This document shows, one piece after another, positions 26,173 through 33,130 of a stretch of DNA of 37,755 bases (position 1 is the first letter of the stretch; the number at the start of each line of letters is the position of its first letter). A model generated the notes under the pieces. That model was not told where the DNA came from and did no database searches. It was given only the letters and a program-made list of their open reading frames with translations. Origin of the DNA: Caballeronia sp. SEWSISQ10-4 2. Its GTDB lineage: Bacteria > Pseudomonadota > Gammaproteobacteria > Burkholderiales > Burkholderiaceae. The stretch lies in contig NZ_JALPRJ010000076.1 of assembly GCF_030464885.1 (NCBI RefSeq), positions 1 to 37,755 of the forward strand, read 5' to 3'. The position numbers and the translations under genes are program-made.

Positions 26173-28050
26173 TCAGTTTTGGACGGGAGCGGACGACGAG
26201 CCCAGCTTTTCGTACTGCTGCCGTTGGTGTGCGGCAAGCTGAGCAGCCGCTGCTTCGATGCGCGCGACGCGCGCGGCAAGCTCGTCTGTTGGCGCGGCCC
26301 CCACACTGGCGTGCGGTTCCGGCAGCGGCGCTGTCACCGTGGCGGGCATTGGTACAGCCTGCGTGATCGTCCGCTTGTCGGGGATGGCCGCAGATTCCCG
26401 CGGCGCTTGCGTGGGCGCGTCCGTCGGCGCAAGTGCCGGAGCGGGTGCCGGAGCCTGTTGGGTGGGCGCAGGCGCGGCAGGCGCTTGAGTCAACGGGACG
26501 GGCTTCGCGTTGCCGGCGGCGCCACGACCTTCCATGTTGCCCATCAGATAGACGTCCGCTTCGCTAGGTTTCGTGAAGCTGTCGGTTGGCAGCGGATAGT
26601 TCGAAGCCGTTTGTGCCGGCTTGACCAGGTGCGCCGTGATGATGAACACGAGCTCGGTCAGGTCCTGCTGGAACGACGTGCTTCTGAACAGTGCGCCGAG
26701 CACCGGCACCTCGCCGACTCCCGGCAACGCTTTGATCGTGCCGGTGGCGTTGCTCTTGATCAGGCCGCCGATCGCGAAGCTCTCGCCGTCGTTCATCTGA
26801 ACCGTGGTGGATGCGCGGCGCGTGGTGATCAGCGGCAGAATCGAGAAGCCGGTGGTATTAGTCGCACCCACCGCGACACCGGTCGGAGACAGCTCCGAGA
26901 CTTCAGGTGCAACCTTCAGATTGATACGCCCCCCTGCGAGCACAGTCGGCGTGAACTTCAGACCGACACCGAATTCCTCTTCCTGCAGCGTGATCGTCGT
27001 CCCGCCACCGGAGTTGCTTTGCGGAATCGGAATGAAGACCTTGCCGCCGGCGAGGAATGTCGCCTCCTGGCCGCTCAACGTGACGAGATTCGGTTCGGCG
27101 AGAATCTTCACCAGGTTGTCGCCGTGTTGCGCATCGACCGCGATGTTGAACGGCCGGTTGTTCGCCTTGTTGACGTCGATGATGCTCGATACGCCGGCGA
27201 GCAGACTACTGACGAGTGCACCGCTCCACGAGCCGAAGCCGCCCTGGATGTTCAGCGCCGCGCCCATCTGGTTGAGCAAGGTTTTCGAGACTTCGGCGAC
27301 CTTGACCTCCAGCATCACCTGTTGCGGTGAGTCGACGCTCATCATGTTCAACACGCTGGCAGTCTTGCCATTGCCATTGCCATTGCCACTGCTGGGCGCT
27401 GAGCTGCGCGCATAGGCCTTGGCGATCTCCTGCGCCTGTCCCGCCGCCTGCGCGCTGGACACACGGCCCGCCAGCACCAGGTCACCGGCGACCGTGGCGA
27501 CCCGGATGTTCGGTTCGTCGGGCATCAATTGGGACAACGATGTCTGCAAGCCACCGGAATCCGCGTTCACTACGACATTGATCACTTCGCACGCACCGCT
27601 CTTGCCCTGCACGATCATGTTCGTGGTACCGACAGCGAGCCCGACGACGTAGAGCGTTTGTGGCGATACCATGGTCGCCTGTGCGACCTGCGGATTGCCA
27701 AGCGTGCGATTGCGCACCGGCTCGGCGGTATGCAGCAGCGTAGACTTGCCGACCGGCACCACCACCGTGCTTTGTTCGGACTGCGTGCGGGTGCACGCCG
27801 GGCCGCGCGCGGCGCCCCCCTGCATCGCCCCGGTTGGCTGGGCCGGAGCGGGGTTCATGCTGATGGTCATCTGCATCGGGCCGTGGCCCTGCGGCAGCGG
27901 CACCGCGCTGACCTTGCCGGACATGCCGTTCTCGACGGCTTCCTGGGCGAGCACGCCTTGGGCGCTCATTAACGACGCGCACACCGTCGTGGTCAGCAGG
28001 ACGGTGCGCAGTGCACCGCCGCTCATTACATTCAGTTGATTCGATTTCAT
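26173..28050 (-). CDS. cpaC: RcpA/CpaC outer-membrane secretin
   Basis: A 625-aa secretin. A signal peptide (to about AQGVLAQ) is followed by an N-terminal pilus-assembly domain (VVPVGKSTLLHTAEPVRNRT, LYVVGLAVGTTNMIV), a BON-like part (NIRVATVAGDLVLAGRVSS) and the secretin domain with VMLEVKVAEVSKTLLNQMG, ILAEPNLVTLSGQEATFLAG and PGVGEVPVLGALFRS. A proline- and alanine-rich tail of about 130 residues with a terminal coiled-coil-like helix (ELAARVARIEAAAAQLAAH) is longer than in many CpaC proteins. It forms the outer-membrane channel for the Flp pilus. The ATG at 28050 sits behind GGGGAGA. Confidence 0.93.
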   Translation of the reverse strand: MKSNQLNVMSGGALRTVLLTTTVCASLMSAQGVLAQEAVENGMSGKVSAVPLPQGHGPMQMTISMNPAPAQPTGAMQGGAARGPACTRTQSEQSTVVVPVGKSTLLHTAEPVRNRTLGNPQVAQATMVSPQTLYVVGLAVGTTNMIVQGKSGACEVINVVVNADSGGLQTSLSQLMPDEPNIRVATVAGDLVLAGRVSSAQAAGQAQEIAKAYARSSAPSSGNGNGNGKTASVLNMMSVDSPQQVMLEVKVAEVSKTLLNQMGAALNIQGGFGSWSGALVSSLLAGVSSIIDVNKANNRPFNIAVDAQHGDNLVKILAEPNLVTLSGQEATFLAGGKVFIPIPQSNSGGGTTITLQEEEFGVGLKFTPTVLAGGRINLKVAPEVSELSPTGVAVGATNTTGFSILPLITTRRASTTVQMNDGESFAIGGLIKSNATGTIKALPGVGEVPVLGALFRSTSFQQDLTELVFIITAHLVKPAQTASNYPLPTDSFTKPSEADVYLMGNMEGRGAAGNAKPVPLTQAPAAPAPTQQAPAPAPALAPTDAPTQAPRESAAIPDKRTITQAVPMPATVTAPLPEPHASVGAAPTDELAARVARIEAAAAQLAAHQRQQYEKLGSSSAPVQN

Positions 28051-28164
28051 TTGGTTATCTCCCCGTTGCTCGCTGCGAGTGAACCGACGTGTGCAGGACG
28101 CTGCTGTAGCGGACGTCCTGCTGCGCGGCAATCCCCCCGGATCGCATGGTTGCGTAGCATTTTG

Positions 28165-29013
28165 TTAAAAGCATTCCTGACTGCCCTGTGTGCCCGACAG
28201 CACGCCGATACAGTCGCGTCTGATAGTTGGGCGGACGGTGTATTTCACGCGTGTCGGGGCAACCGCGGGTGCGGGTGCCGGAGCCGGAGCCGGAACTGCG
28301 GCAGCAGGTCTTCCGAGCAGCGTGATCTTGGTCGCGCCTCCAGTGGGCAGCGCACGATTGTCGATCTGGTTGCGCAGCACCAGCGACAGGCTGCCGACGC
28401 TGCGCGCCAGGTCGAGCTTTTCCGCCTGGTCCGGCGTGACTTCGAGCGTCACCGCATTCACAACCTTGGGTTGCGTGTCGTCCCGGCTCACCTGCTGGGC
28501 AACCGCTAGCACGAGGATCTTTTCAAGGACGATCTTCGAGATGCTTTGCTGTGGGTCCGAGCTCTTGACCTCAGGCTCCTGCGTGTTGACGATCACGTCG
28601 ACGTAGTTGCCCGGCAGCGCGAAGCCCGCGACGCCGACCACATCGTTCACGCGCACCGTGATCGCCCGCTTGCCTTCGCCAATCACCGCCGAGAGCCCAC
28701 CCTTTGTGCCCTGTGGCGCGAGCTTGGCCTCGATCACGGGCTCACCGGGTTCGAGGCTCGTGCGCACCACACGGCCTTCCAGCGCCTTCGTGTCCTTGAA
28801 TGCGCCCGGCGGGATGCTCCCGGTCGGCCAGTTCACCATCCGAACCATGTTCGAGCTCAGCGGCTGGCCGAGGCTTACTTCGGCGGCAGCCACGGCCACC
28901 GGTGTGACGGCCGACGACGACGTTTGCAACAGCCACCGTGACGCGAATCCCACGGCGGCGACCCCTGCCAGCAGGGCCATACCCAACATCACAACAGCGC
29001 GACTAGTCTTCAT
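28165..29013 (-). CDS. cpaB: CpaB/RcpC Flp pilus assembly protein
   Basis: A 282-aa protein with an N-terminal membrane anchor (about 7-30), an SAF/RcpC domain (VAAAEVSLGQPLSSNMVRMV, FALPGNYVDVIVNT, VTLEVTPDQAEKLDLARSVG) and a low-complexity linker of alternating Ala and Pro near residue 243-250. The C-terminus carries two cysteines. RcpC proteins sit in the periplasm and link secretin and pilus, possibly through peptidoglycan contact. ATG at 29013 with AAGGAGTAT upstream. It is 114 bases before cpaC. Confidence 0.9.
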   Translation of the reverse strand: MKTSRAVVMLGMALLAGVAAVGFASRWLLQTSSSAVTPVAVAAAEVSLGQPLSSNMVRMVNWPTGSIPPGAFKDTKALEGRVVRTSLEPGEPVIEAKLAPQGTKGGLSAVIGEGKRAITVRVNDVVGVAGFALPGNYVDVIVNTQEPEVKSSDPQQSISKIVLEKILVLAVAQQVSRDDTQPKVVNAVTLEVTPDQAEKLDLARSVGSLSLVLRNQIDNRALPTGGATKITLLGRPAAAVPAPAPAPAPAVAPTRVKYTVRPTIRRDCIGVLSGTQGSQECF

Positions 29014-29052
29014 GGTGATACTCCTTCGTGAGTTCGTGTGACACGTTTCCGG

Positions 29053-30453
29053 TCAAGCGCCGGCGTACGTTCTGCCCGTCCGCTGTGCGGCGGGTGCTTG
29101 TTGGTGGTCGTATTCGGGGTCGCTGCCAAAGTAGCTGTGCCATGCGTGCGCCAGTCCGTGCTCGGTGACGACGGGCGCGTCGCCGTGATAGAGCGCGAAC
29201 GAACACAGCACGGCAAGCAGGTCATGGGGATAGCAGGCGAGAAGCGGTGTTCGGTTCGGCGCGTGCAGTTCGTGCATCAGGTAGTCAAATGCACCGGCGT
29301 CCGTCTCGAGCTGCAGCGCCGCGGATTGGGCGTCGAACACGCGGTGATAATCGTCGACGCAGAGCGGACCGACGTGGAGCTTCGAGCCAAGTCTGCGCAG
29401 GAACGCGTCGTCGTTAAGTTCGGTGGGCGTGAGATTGCTTGAGAACACCGGCCACACGTCGAATGGCACGACAAAGCGCGCACCGGATTGCAGCGCGAAC
29501 TGATCGACGCCACGATCGAGCGGGGTGATCCAGCGGTTGAGCAGATCCGCTGCCGCGACGCGCTGGCGGCCCAGGTCGTCGACCACATACAGGCCCATAT
29601 TGGCCTTCATATGCGGCGGCGCCTGGTAGAGGCCGCCGTTCGGGTTGTACTGAAGGTCGAGCATCGCGAGTGTCAACTCACCGCCGGACATGACCACGGG
29701 CCGCCTGCACGCGTGCCAACGCCGGTCCGTCATGTCGGGCAGGTCCTCGGGACGCGCGTCGTGATGGACGAGCGGGTCATGGAGCTGGATGACTTCCCCG
29801 CCCGCATGAATGGCGTACGGAATTGGCACCGCGCCCTGCAGCAGCTTGCCCAGGCGTTCGGCGAGGAAGGTCTTGCCGCTGCCTGCCGGGCCGTAGAGCA
29901 TCAGCGGCCGGCCGCCGTTCAGTGCCGCCGCCGCCGAATCGAGCAAGGCCGCGTCGACGATGATGCCGGCAAAAGCCGCATGCACGTCGGGTTGCGTGAT
30001 GCGGATCCGCTGTACCGAATAGGTGTGAACCACTTCCAGATAGCTCTCGAGGGAGACTGGCGCCGGCCCGCAATAGGCGCAGCGGGCCGCTTCGGCCGCA
30101 GCGAGCGTGCACCCGGCGTCGGTCAGGCGCAGATGGACATCGAGCTCGGTCGCGCCGCGGTGCGCGATCTCGACCAGGTGCTCACGCACGAGAAAGCCGA
30201 TGGTCTCGTCGAGCACCGGGGCCGTCAGGCAGTGTCGCCTGATCAGATCGCCGAGTGACGATTTGCCGTTGAGCAACATCGACTTGAGCACCAGTTGCGA
30301 GACGAACATCGCAGGCAGACCGGTGTCCGCAAGACAGCGCGGCGCGCGTAGCGCGATTGCAGGCTGGTGTGCCTGGCGGGCGGCCGCTGCCGGGGTCTCA
30401 TGCAGACGCCAGATGCTCGCGGCGTGCCCCGTCTCTTTGTTGTGCTCGTCCAT
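29053..30453 (-). CDS. Tad-locus AAA+ ATPase of unknown role
   Basis: A 466-aa cytoplasmic protein lying between the prepilin peptidase and CpaB genes. The N-terminal 120 residues look like a winged-helix domain (LVLKSMLLNGKSSLGDLIRR, VLDETIGFLVREHLVEIAHRG), followed by a CxxC pair (C125, C128). The AAA+ module has Walker A GPAGSGKT (188-195), Walker B LYVVDDLG (288-295), a sensor-1-like FSSN ending at Asn340 and arginines at 308, 314 and 353-354 that could act as fingers. It is unlike CpaF or CpaE. I know similar genes only as ATP-binding proteins of uncharacterised function in related Tad loci. The ATG at 30453 has a good GGGAG. A regulatory or remodelling role is a guess. Confidence 0.85.
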   Translation of the reverse strand: MDEHNKETGHAASIWRLHETPAAAARQAHQPAIALRAPRCLADTGLPAMFVSQLVLKSMLLNGKSSLGDLIRRHCLTAPVLDETIGFLVREHLVEIAHRGATELDVHLRLTDAGCTLAAAEAARCAYCGPAPVSLESYLEVVHTYSVQRIRITQPDVHAAFAGIIVDAALLDSAAAALNGGRPLMLYGPAGSGKTFLAERLGKLLQGAVPIPYAIHAGGEVIQLHDPLVHHDARPEDLPDMTDRRWHACRRPVVMSGGELTLAMLDLQYNPNGGLYQAPPHMKANMGLYVVDDLGRQRVAAADLLNRWITPLDRGVDQFALQSGARFVVPFDVWPVFSSNLTPTELNDDAFLRRLGSKLHVGPLCVDDYHRVFDAQSAALQLETDAGAFDYLMHELHAPNRTPLLACYPHDLLAVLCSFALYHGDAPVVTEHGLAHAWHSYFGSDPEYDHQQAPAAQRTGRTYAGA

Positions 30454-30510
30454 GTGTTGCTCCCCGGGTGCGGTGCCGACAACGGGCGCCGCACGGTATG
30501 TGATTTCGAT

Positions 30511-30530
30511 AGCCGGATCGTCGTCCGGCT
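30511..30530. terminator. short intergenic hairpin between cpaA and the ATPase gene
   Basis: AGCCGGA (30511-30517) pairs with TCCGGCT (30524-30530) around a six-base loop, in the 95-base gap between the ATPase start and the cpaA stop. On the minus strand, the operon direction, no T run follows; a T-rich stretch follows on the plus strand. A weak attenuator or RNA-processing site is possible. Confidence 0.3.
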
Positions 30531-30548
30531 TACTCTTTAAATTTCCAG

Positions 30549-31094
30549 CTATGCCGCTGTCGCCAGCAGCACGACAACCGTTCCTGCCGCAATCGCGACA
30601 CCGTATGGCACGGATCCCACCGATTCGATCGCAGCGGGTTCACCGCCGCGCGCGACAATCCTGCCGCCGCGCAATGCGGGATGGGCGAGGATGAAAACGT
30701 TGACGAACAGCTTCTTCAGTTGACGGCGTCGCACTGTCACGGTCAGTACCCACACGCCACCGATCACACATGTGGCGAGCGCGACGTAAGAAACCAGCAG
30801 CGGCCCGGTCCATGCGCCGACCATCGCGAGCAACTTGACGTCGCCCGCGGCCATCCCGCGCAGTAAATACAACGGCAGGAACAGGCCGAATCCGACGACG
30901 GCGCCGGCCAGCCACGTCGCAGCGCCTACCGGAATCCCGCGCAGCCAGCACTGCACGAACAGCGCGCCGAGCAGACCCGCCGCGACCAGAACGTTCGGAA
31001 TGCGCCGGCACTGAATGTCAGTGCTTGCGGCAGCGATCACCAGTGCGATCACGCATGGTGCGATCGGTGGCGGTGCATACGCGATAATGAACAT
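30549..31094 (-). CDS. cpaA: CpaA/TadV prepilin peptidase
   Basis: A 181-aa A24-family aspartic peptidase with about five to six membrane segments. The two catalytic aspartates lie in STDIQCRRIPN (Asp26) and AAGDVKLLA (Asp at about 85, in the GxGD-type motif where the first Gly is Ala). It cleaves the leader of the Flp pilins and of the TadE/TadG pseudopilins. No methyltransferase domain is present, as usual for TadV. The C-terminal part is longer than in minimal TadV proteins. ATG at 31094 with GAGGT upstream; it follows the third pilin gene by about 90 bases. Confidence 0.92.
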   Translation of the reverse strand: MFIIAYAPPPIAPCVIALVIAAASTDIQCRRIPNVLVAAGLLGALFVQCWLRGIPVGAATWLAGAVVGFGLFLPLYLLRGMAAGDVKLLAMVGAWTGPLLVSYVALATCVIGGVWVLTVTVRRRQLKKLFVNVFILAHPALRGGRIVARGGEPAAIESVGSVPYGVAIAAGTVVVLLATAA

Positions 31095-31142
31095 GGCAAG
31101 ACCTCGTCGGTATGGGCAGCGAGCTGCGAAAAGCGGTGGTGA

Positions 31143-31175
31143 GACGGACGAATCGGCAGGTGTGACTCGTCCGTC
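31143..31175 (-). terminator. hairpin between flp1 and cpaA
   Basis: GACGGACGA (31143-31151) pairs with TCGTCCGTC (31167-31175), with a 15-base loop, 10 bases after the last pilin stop codon. On the minus strand it is followed by a weak T-containing stretch. It is well placed as a partial terminator that would make pilin mRNA more abundant than the downstream assembly-gene mRNA, a common need in pilus operons. Confidence 0.45.
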
Positions 31176-31184
31176 GCACCTCTT

Positions 31185-31364
31185 TCAGGCAGCGGCCACA
31201 GCCGCCGCGATCCCGTCGAACTTGAGGCCGAGAGCCGCGGAAAGAGGGCCAAAAGACGCGATGATCATCGCCGAGATGACGGCGGCGATCAGCCCATACT
31301 CGATGGCGGTCACGCCGTCTTCGTCGCGAATGAATGCCTTGGTGCCATTGATTAACGATTGCAT
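31185..31364 (-). CDS. flp: Flp-type pilin (third copy in the operon)
   Basis: A 59-aa Flp/Fap pilin. The prepilin has a short positive leader ending at Gly before VTAIEYGLIAA, the Flp motif with Glu at +5 and Tyr at +6, then the hydrophobic helix VISAMIIASFGPLSAAL. The C-terminus (GLKFDGIAAAVAAA) and a few leader residues differ from the other two copies. AGGAGGAG lies 9 bases before the ATG, the strongest ribosome site of the three. It is likely a second pilin subunit or minor pilin made from the same transcript. Confidence 0.93.
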   Translation of the reverse strand: MQSLINGTKAFIRDEDGVTAIEYGLIAAVISAMIIASFGPLSAALGLKFDGIAAAVAAA

Positions 31365-31417
31365 GATTTAAACTCCTCCTTTTGGACTACTAAAGTAATT
31401 ATTATCGGATAACAACT
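31365..31417 (-). repeat. conserved leader, copy 1 (before flp copy 3)
   Basis: The 53 bases between two pilin genes read on the minus strand as GTTATCC, then an A+T-rich spacer, then TTACTTTAGTAGTCC and the ribosome site. The same order and most bases recur before the other two pilin genes (31601-31650 and 31834-31880), so the unit duplicated was pilin plus leader. Confidence 0.7.
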
Positions 31418-31600
31418 TCAGGCGGCGGCAGTCACAGCCGCCGCGATCACGCCGAACTTGGCTCCGACAGCCGCGGAAAGAGGGCCAAAAGACGCGATGA
31501 TCATCGCCGAGATGACGGCGGCGATCAGCCCATACTCGATGGCGGTCACGCCGTCTTCGTCGCGAATGAATGCCTTGGTGCTATTGATGAACGATTGCAT
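31418..31600 (-). CDS. flp: Flp-type pilin (second copy)
   Basis: A 60-aa prepilin identical in protein sequence to the copy at 31651-31833: leader with RDEDG, cleavage before VTAIEYGLIAA, hydrophobic helix, and an alanine-rich C-terminus (GAKFGVIAAAVTAAA). The DNA is also nearly identical over the whole gene, so the duplication is recent or kept uniform by gene conversion. GGAG lies 8 bases before the ATG. Confidence 0.95.
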   Translation of the reverse strand: MQSFINSTKAFIRDEDGVTAIEYGLIAAVISAMIIASFGPLSAAVGAKFGVIAAAVTAAA

Positions 31601-31650
31601 GATTTAAACTCCTTTTGGATTACTAAGGTAAACGACATTGGATAACAACT
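31601..31650 (-). repeat. conserved leader, copy 2 (before flp copy 2)
   Basis: The leader again shows GTTATCC, a variable A+T-rich middle (differing from copy 1 at several bases), TTACCTTAGTAATCC and AAAGGAG. The kept ends with a varied middle suggest selection on the flanking motifs. Confidence 0.65.
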
Positions 31651-31833
31651 TCAGGCGGCGGCAGTCACAGCCGCCGCGATCACGCCGAACTTGGCTCCGA
31701 CAGCCGCGGAAAGAGGGCCAAAAGACGCGATGATCATCGCCGAGATGACGGCGGCGATCAGCCCATACTCGATGGCGGTCACGCCGTCTTCGTCGCGAAT
31801 GAATGCCTTGGTGCTATTGATGAACGATTGCAT
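31651..31833 (-). CDS. flp: Flp-type major pilin (first copy)
   Basis: A 60-aa Flp prepilin, first gene of the tad operon. Processing is expected after the Gly of the EDG sequence, giving a mature pilin of about 40 residues starting VTAIEYGLIAA. Its protein is identical to the second copy 233 bases downstream. The ribosome site CGGAG is 8 bases from the ATG. The gene-free 1.3 kb upstream presumably holds the operon promoter. Confidence 0.95.
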   Translation of the reverse strand: MQSFINSTKAFIRDEDGVTAIEYGLIAAVISAMIIASFGPLSAAVGAKFGVIAAAVTAAA

Positions 31834-31880
31834 GATTTAAACTCCGTTTGGACTACTAAAGTAAATGACATCGGATAACT
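31834..31880 (-). repeat. conserved leader, copy 3 (before flp copy 1)
   Basis: Minus-strand order: GTTATCC, GATGTCA, TTTACTTTAGTAGTCC and CGGAG, then the pilin ATG. The similarity to the other two leaders stops at about 31880, just where a possible promoter would place the transcript start. Confidence 0.65.
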
Positions 31881-33130
31881 GCGGTTTGATACAACGTGCT
31901 GCGGGTGCTACAAGAAATATGAGCCGTCGGCTACGTGAGCAAGCGGTCGGGCACGAGCCTGAAGCGGCTCGGCGGCAGTCATGTCTCGGGGGCCGTCTTG
32001 TGGTACCCGCCGGTTATGGGCCGGGTCCATCAGCGACGTATCTCGCCTGATTGCGATGTAAGGTGCCGGAAAGAGGGATGCAATGCGTGTGGCACATCGC
32101 GACGCTGCCCGAACAAAAATTAAGGACCACATGTTTTATTTCTCCCTCGTCTTCTCTCGCAGTCGACTTGTTCCTCTCGCCGTTCCCTGAGCGCCTGAGC
32201 GCCGGGTGCGTGTCGAAGATGAATCCCCGGTGACATTGATGTTGAGTGCGACGCAACCAAAACTCCCCGTTGTTGCTTCGCACTCGCCGCCATGTCGTCG
32301 ACTATGTGAGGAACGTAGTTGCAAGGAGTGGGCCAGCTCCGCAAACATGAACAATCATGCGGGGGTCGACCCATTGTGTGTCTCCGAGAAATTGTCTGAG
32401 AGATAGAATGGTTGCAATGCCGTTACATCTGGTCACATATCTTCGTAGGCTAGCGAATCGCGCGGATCCGCCATCCATATTGGCTACAGCGACCAACCAT
32501 GGATTTGACCCGGACAGGGTCCAGGATAGATTGCTCGGAACTCCACTACTTCTCTCGAGCCTGCACGAGGCGAATCGTTGCATGGTTGAAACATGGCACC
32601 TTGCGGATGTTCCGAATCCGATCGAATCAGGGTCTCTGGGAATGATTTCAACGGCCGTTTGGTCACACGGGTAGAGTCCGGGCTCGTGCGCGGTAGATCG
32701 TCCCAAACCGCGCCGGCGCCTGCACTGCTTGCTGCCGCTGGAGCCAGCCACACAGGTCGTCATGCCGATATGGCATATATCAAGATGACGGATACTTCAA
32801 ACCACCCACGAGTTCTAGGTCGGCGTTTGCCCGATCATCGAGCAGACACGCCGGTCGTTGATATCAATACGTTCTTTTGCCGAATCGCTCCGGGATACGG
32901 CATCGCGCACATCTGTTATTTGCCGCACACTCGATTCCCAATTCCGGGGGAATGTACTGATATATCCGCAGATGAATCGAGCAGATAACCTGTATTGACT
33001 CTCTGTGGATAGCGCAATGACGGCCGCACCGATCAGTTTTTCGCGCCACCTGCAGCGAATCGCATCAACATAAGAATGTCGTTGTGTACCTGCTATTCGG
33101 GCGCAACGACATAAAAACGGGGGAAATATC
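31881..33130. other. 1.25-kb gene-free interval upstream of the tad operon
   Basis: The region separates the minus-strand pilin genes from the plus-strand activator gene. Short overlapping open frames (such as 32593-32988 plus and 32302-32763 minus) have no recognisable domain or ribosome site. The part from 33000 to 33120 next to the activator is A+T-richer. I see no RNA gene or repeat; a long regulatory region or a decayed gene is possible. Confidence 0.45.
31886..31913 (-). promoter_or_regulatory. possible sigma-70-type promoter for the flp/tad operon
   Basis: On the minus strand TTGTAG (31913-31908) and TATCAA (31891-31886) are 16 bases apart, weak matches to -35 and -10 boxes. Transcription would start near 31879, at the upstream edge of the leader conserved before each pilin gene. 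The match is poor and an alternative sigma-54 site was not found. Confidence 0.25.

Noticed and set aside
26179..27330. 383-codon plus-strand open frame opposite the secretin gene
   Set aside because: It lies wholly antisense to a clear secretin gene, is Arg-rich as expected for a shadow frame in GC-rich DNA, and has no domain.
29488..30258. 256-codon plus-strand open frame opposite the AAA+ ATPase gene
   Set aside because: Antisense shadow of a well-supported gene; no recognisable motif or ribosome site.
31935..31965. Possible sigma-54 promoter upstream of flp on the minus strand (TGCCCGA-N4-TTGC)
   Set aside because: It lacks the GG at -24 that is nearly invariant and matches few other positions.
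32593..32988. 131-codon open frame upstream of the activator
   Set aside because: No recognised motif and a start without ribosome site; other frames are equally open.
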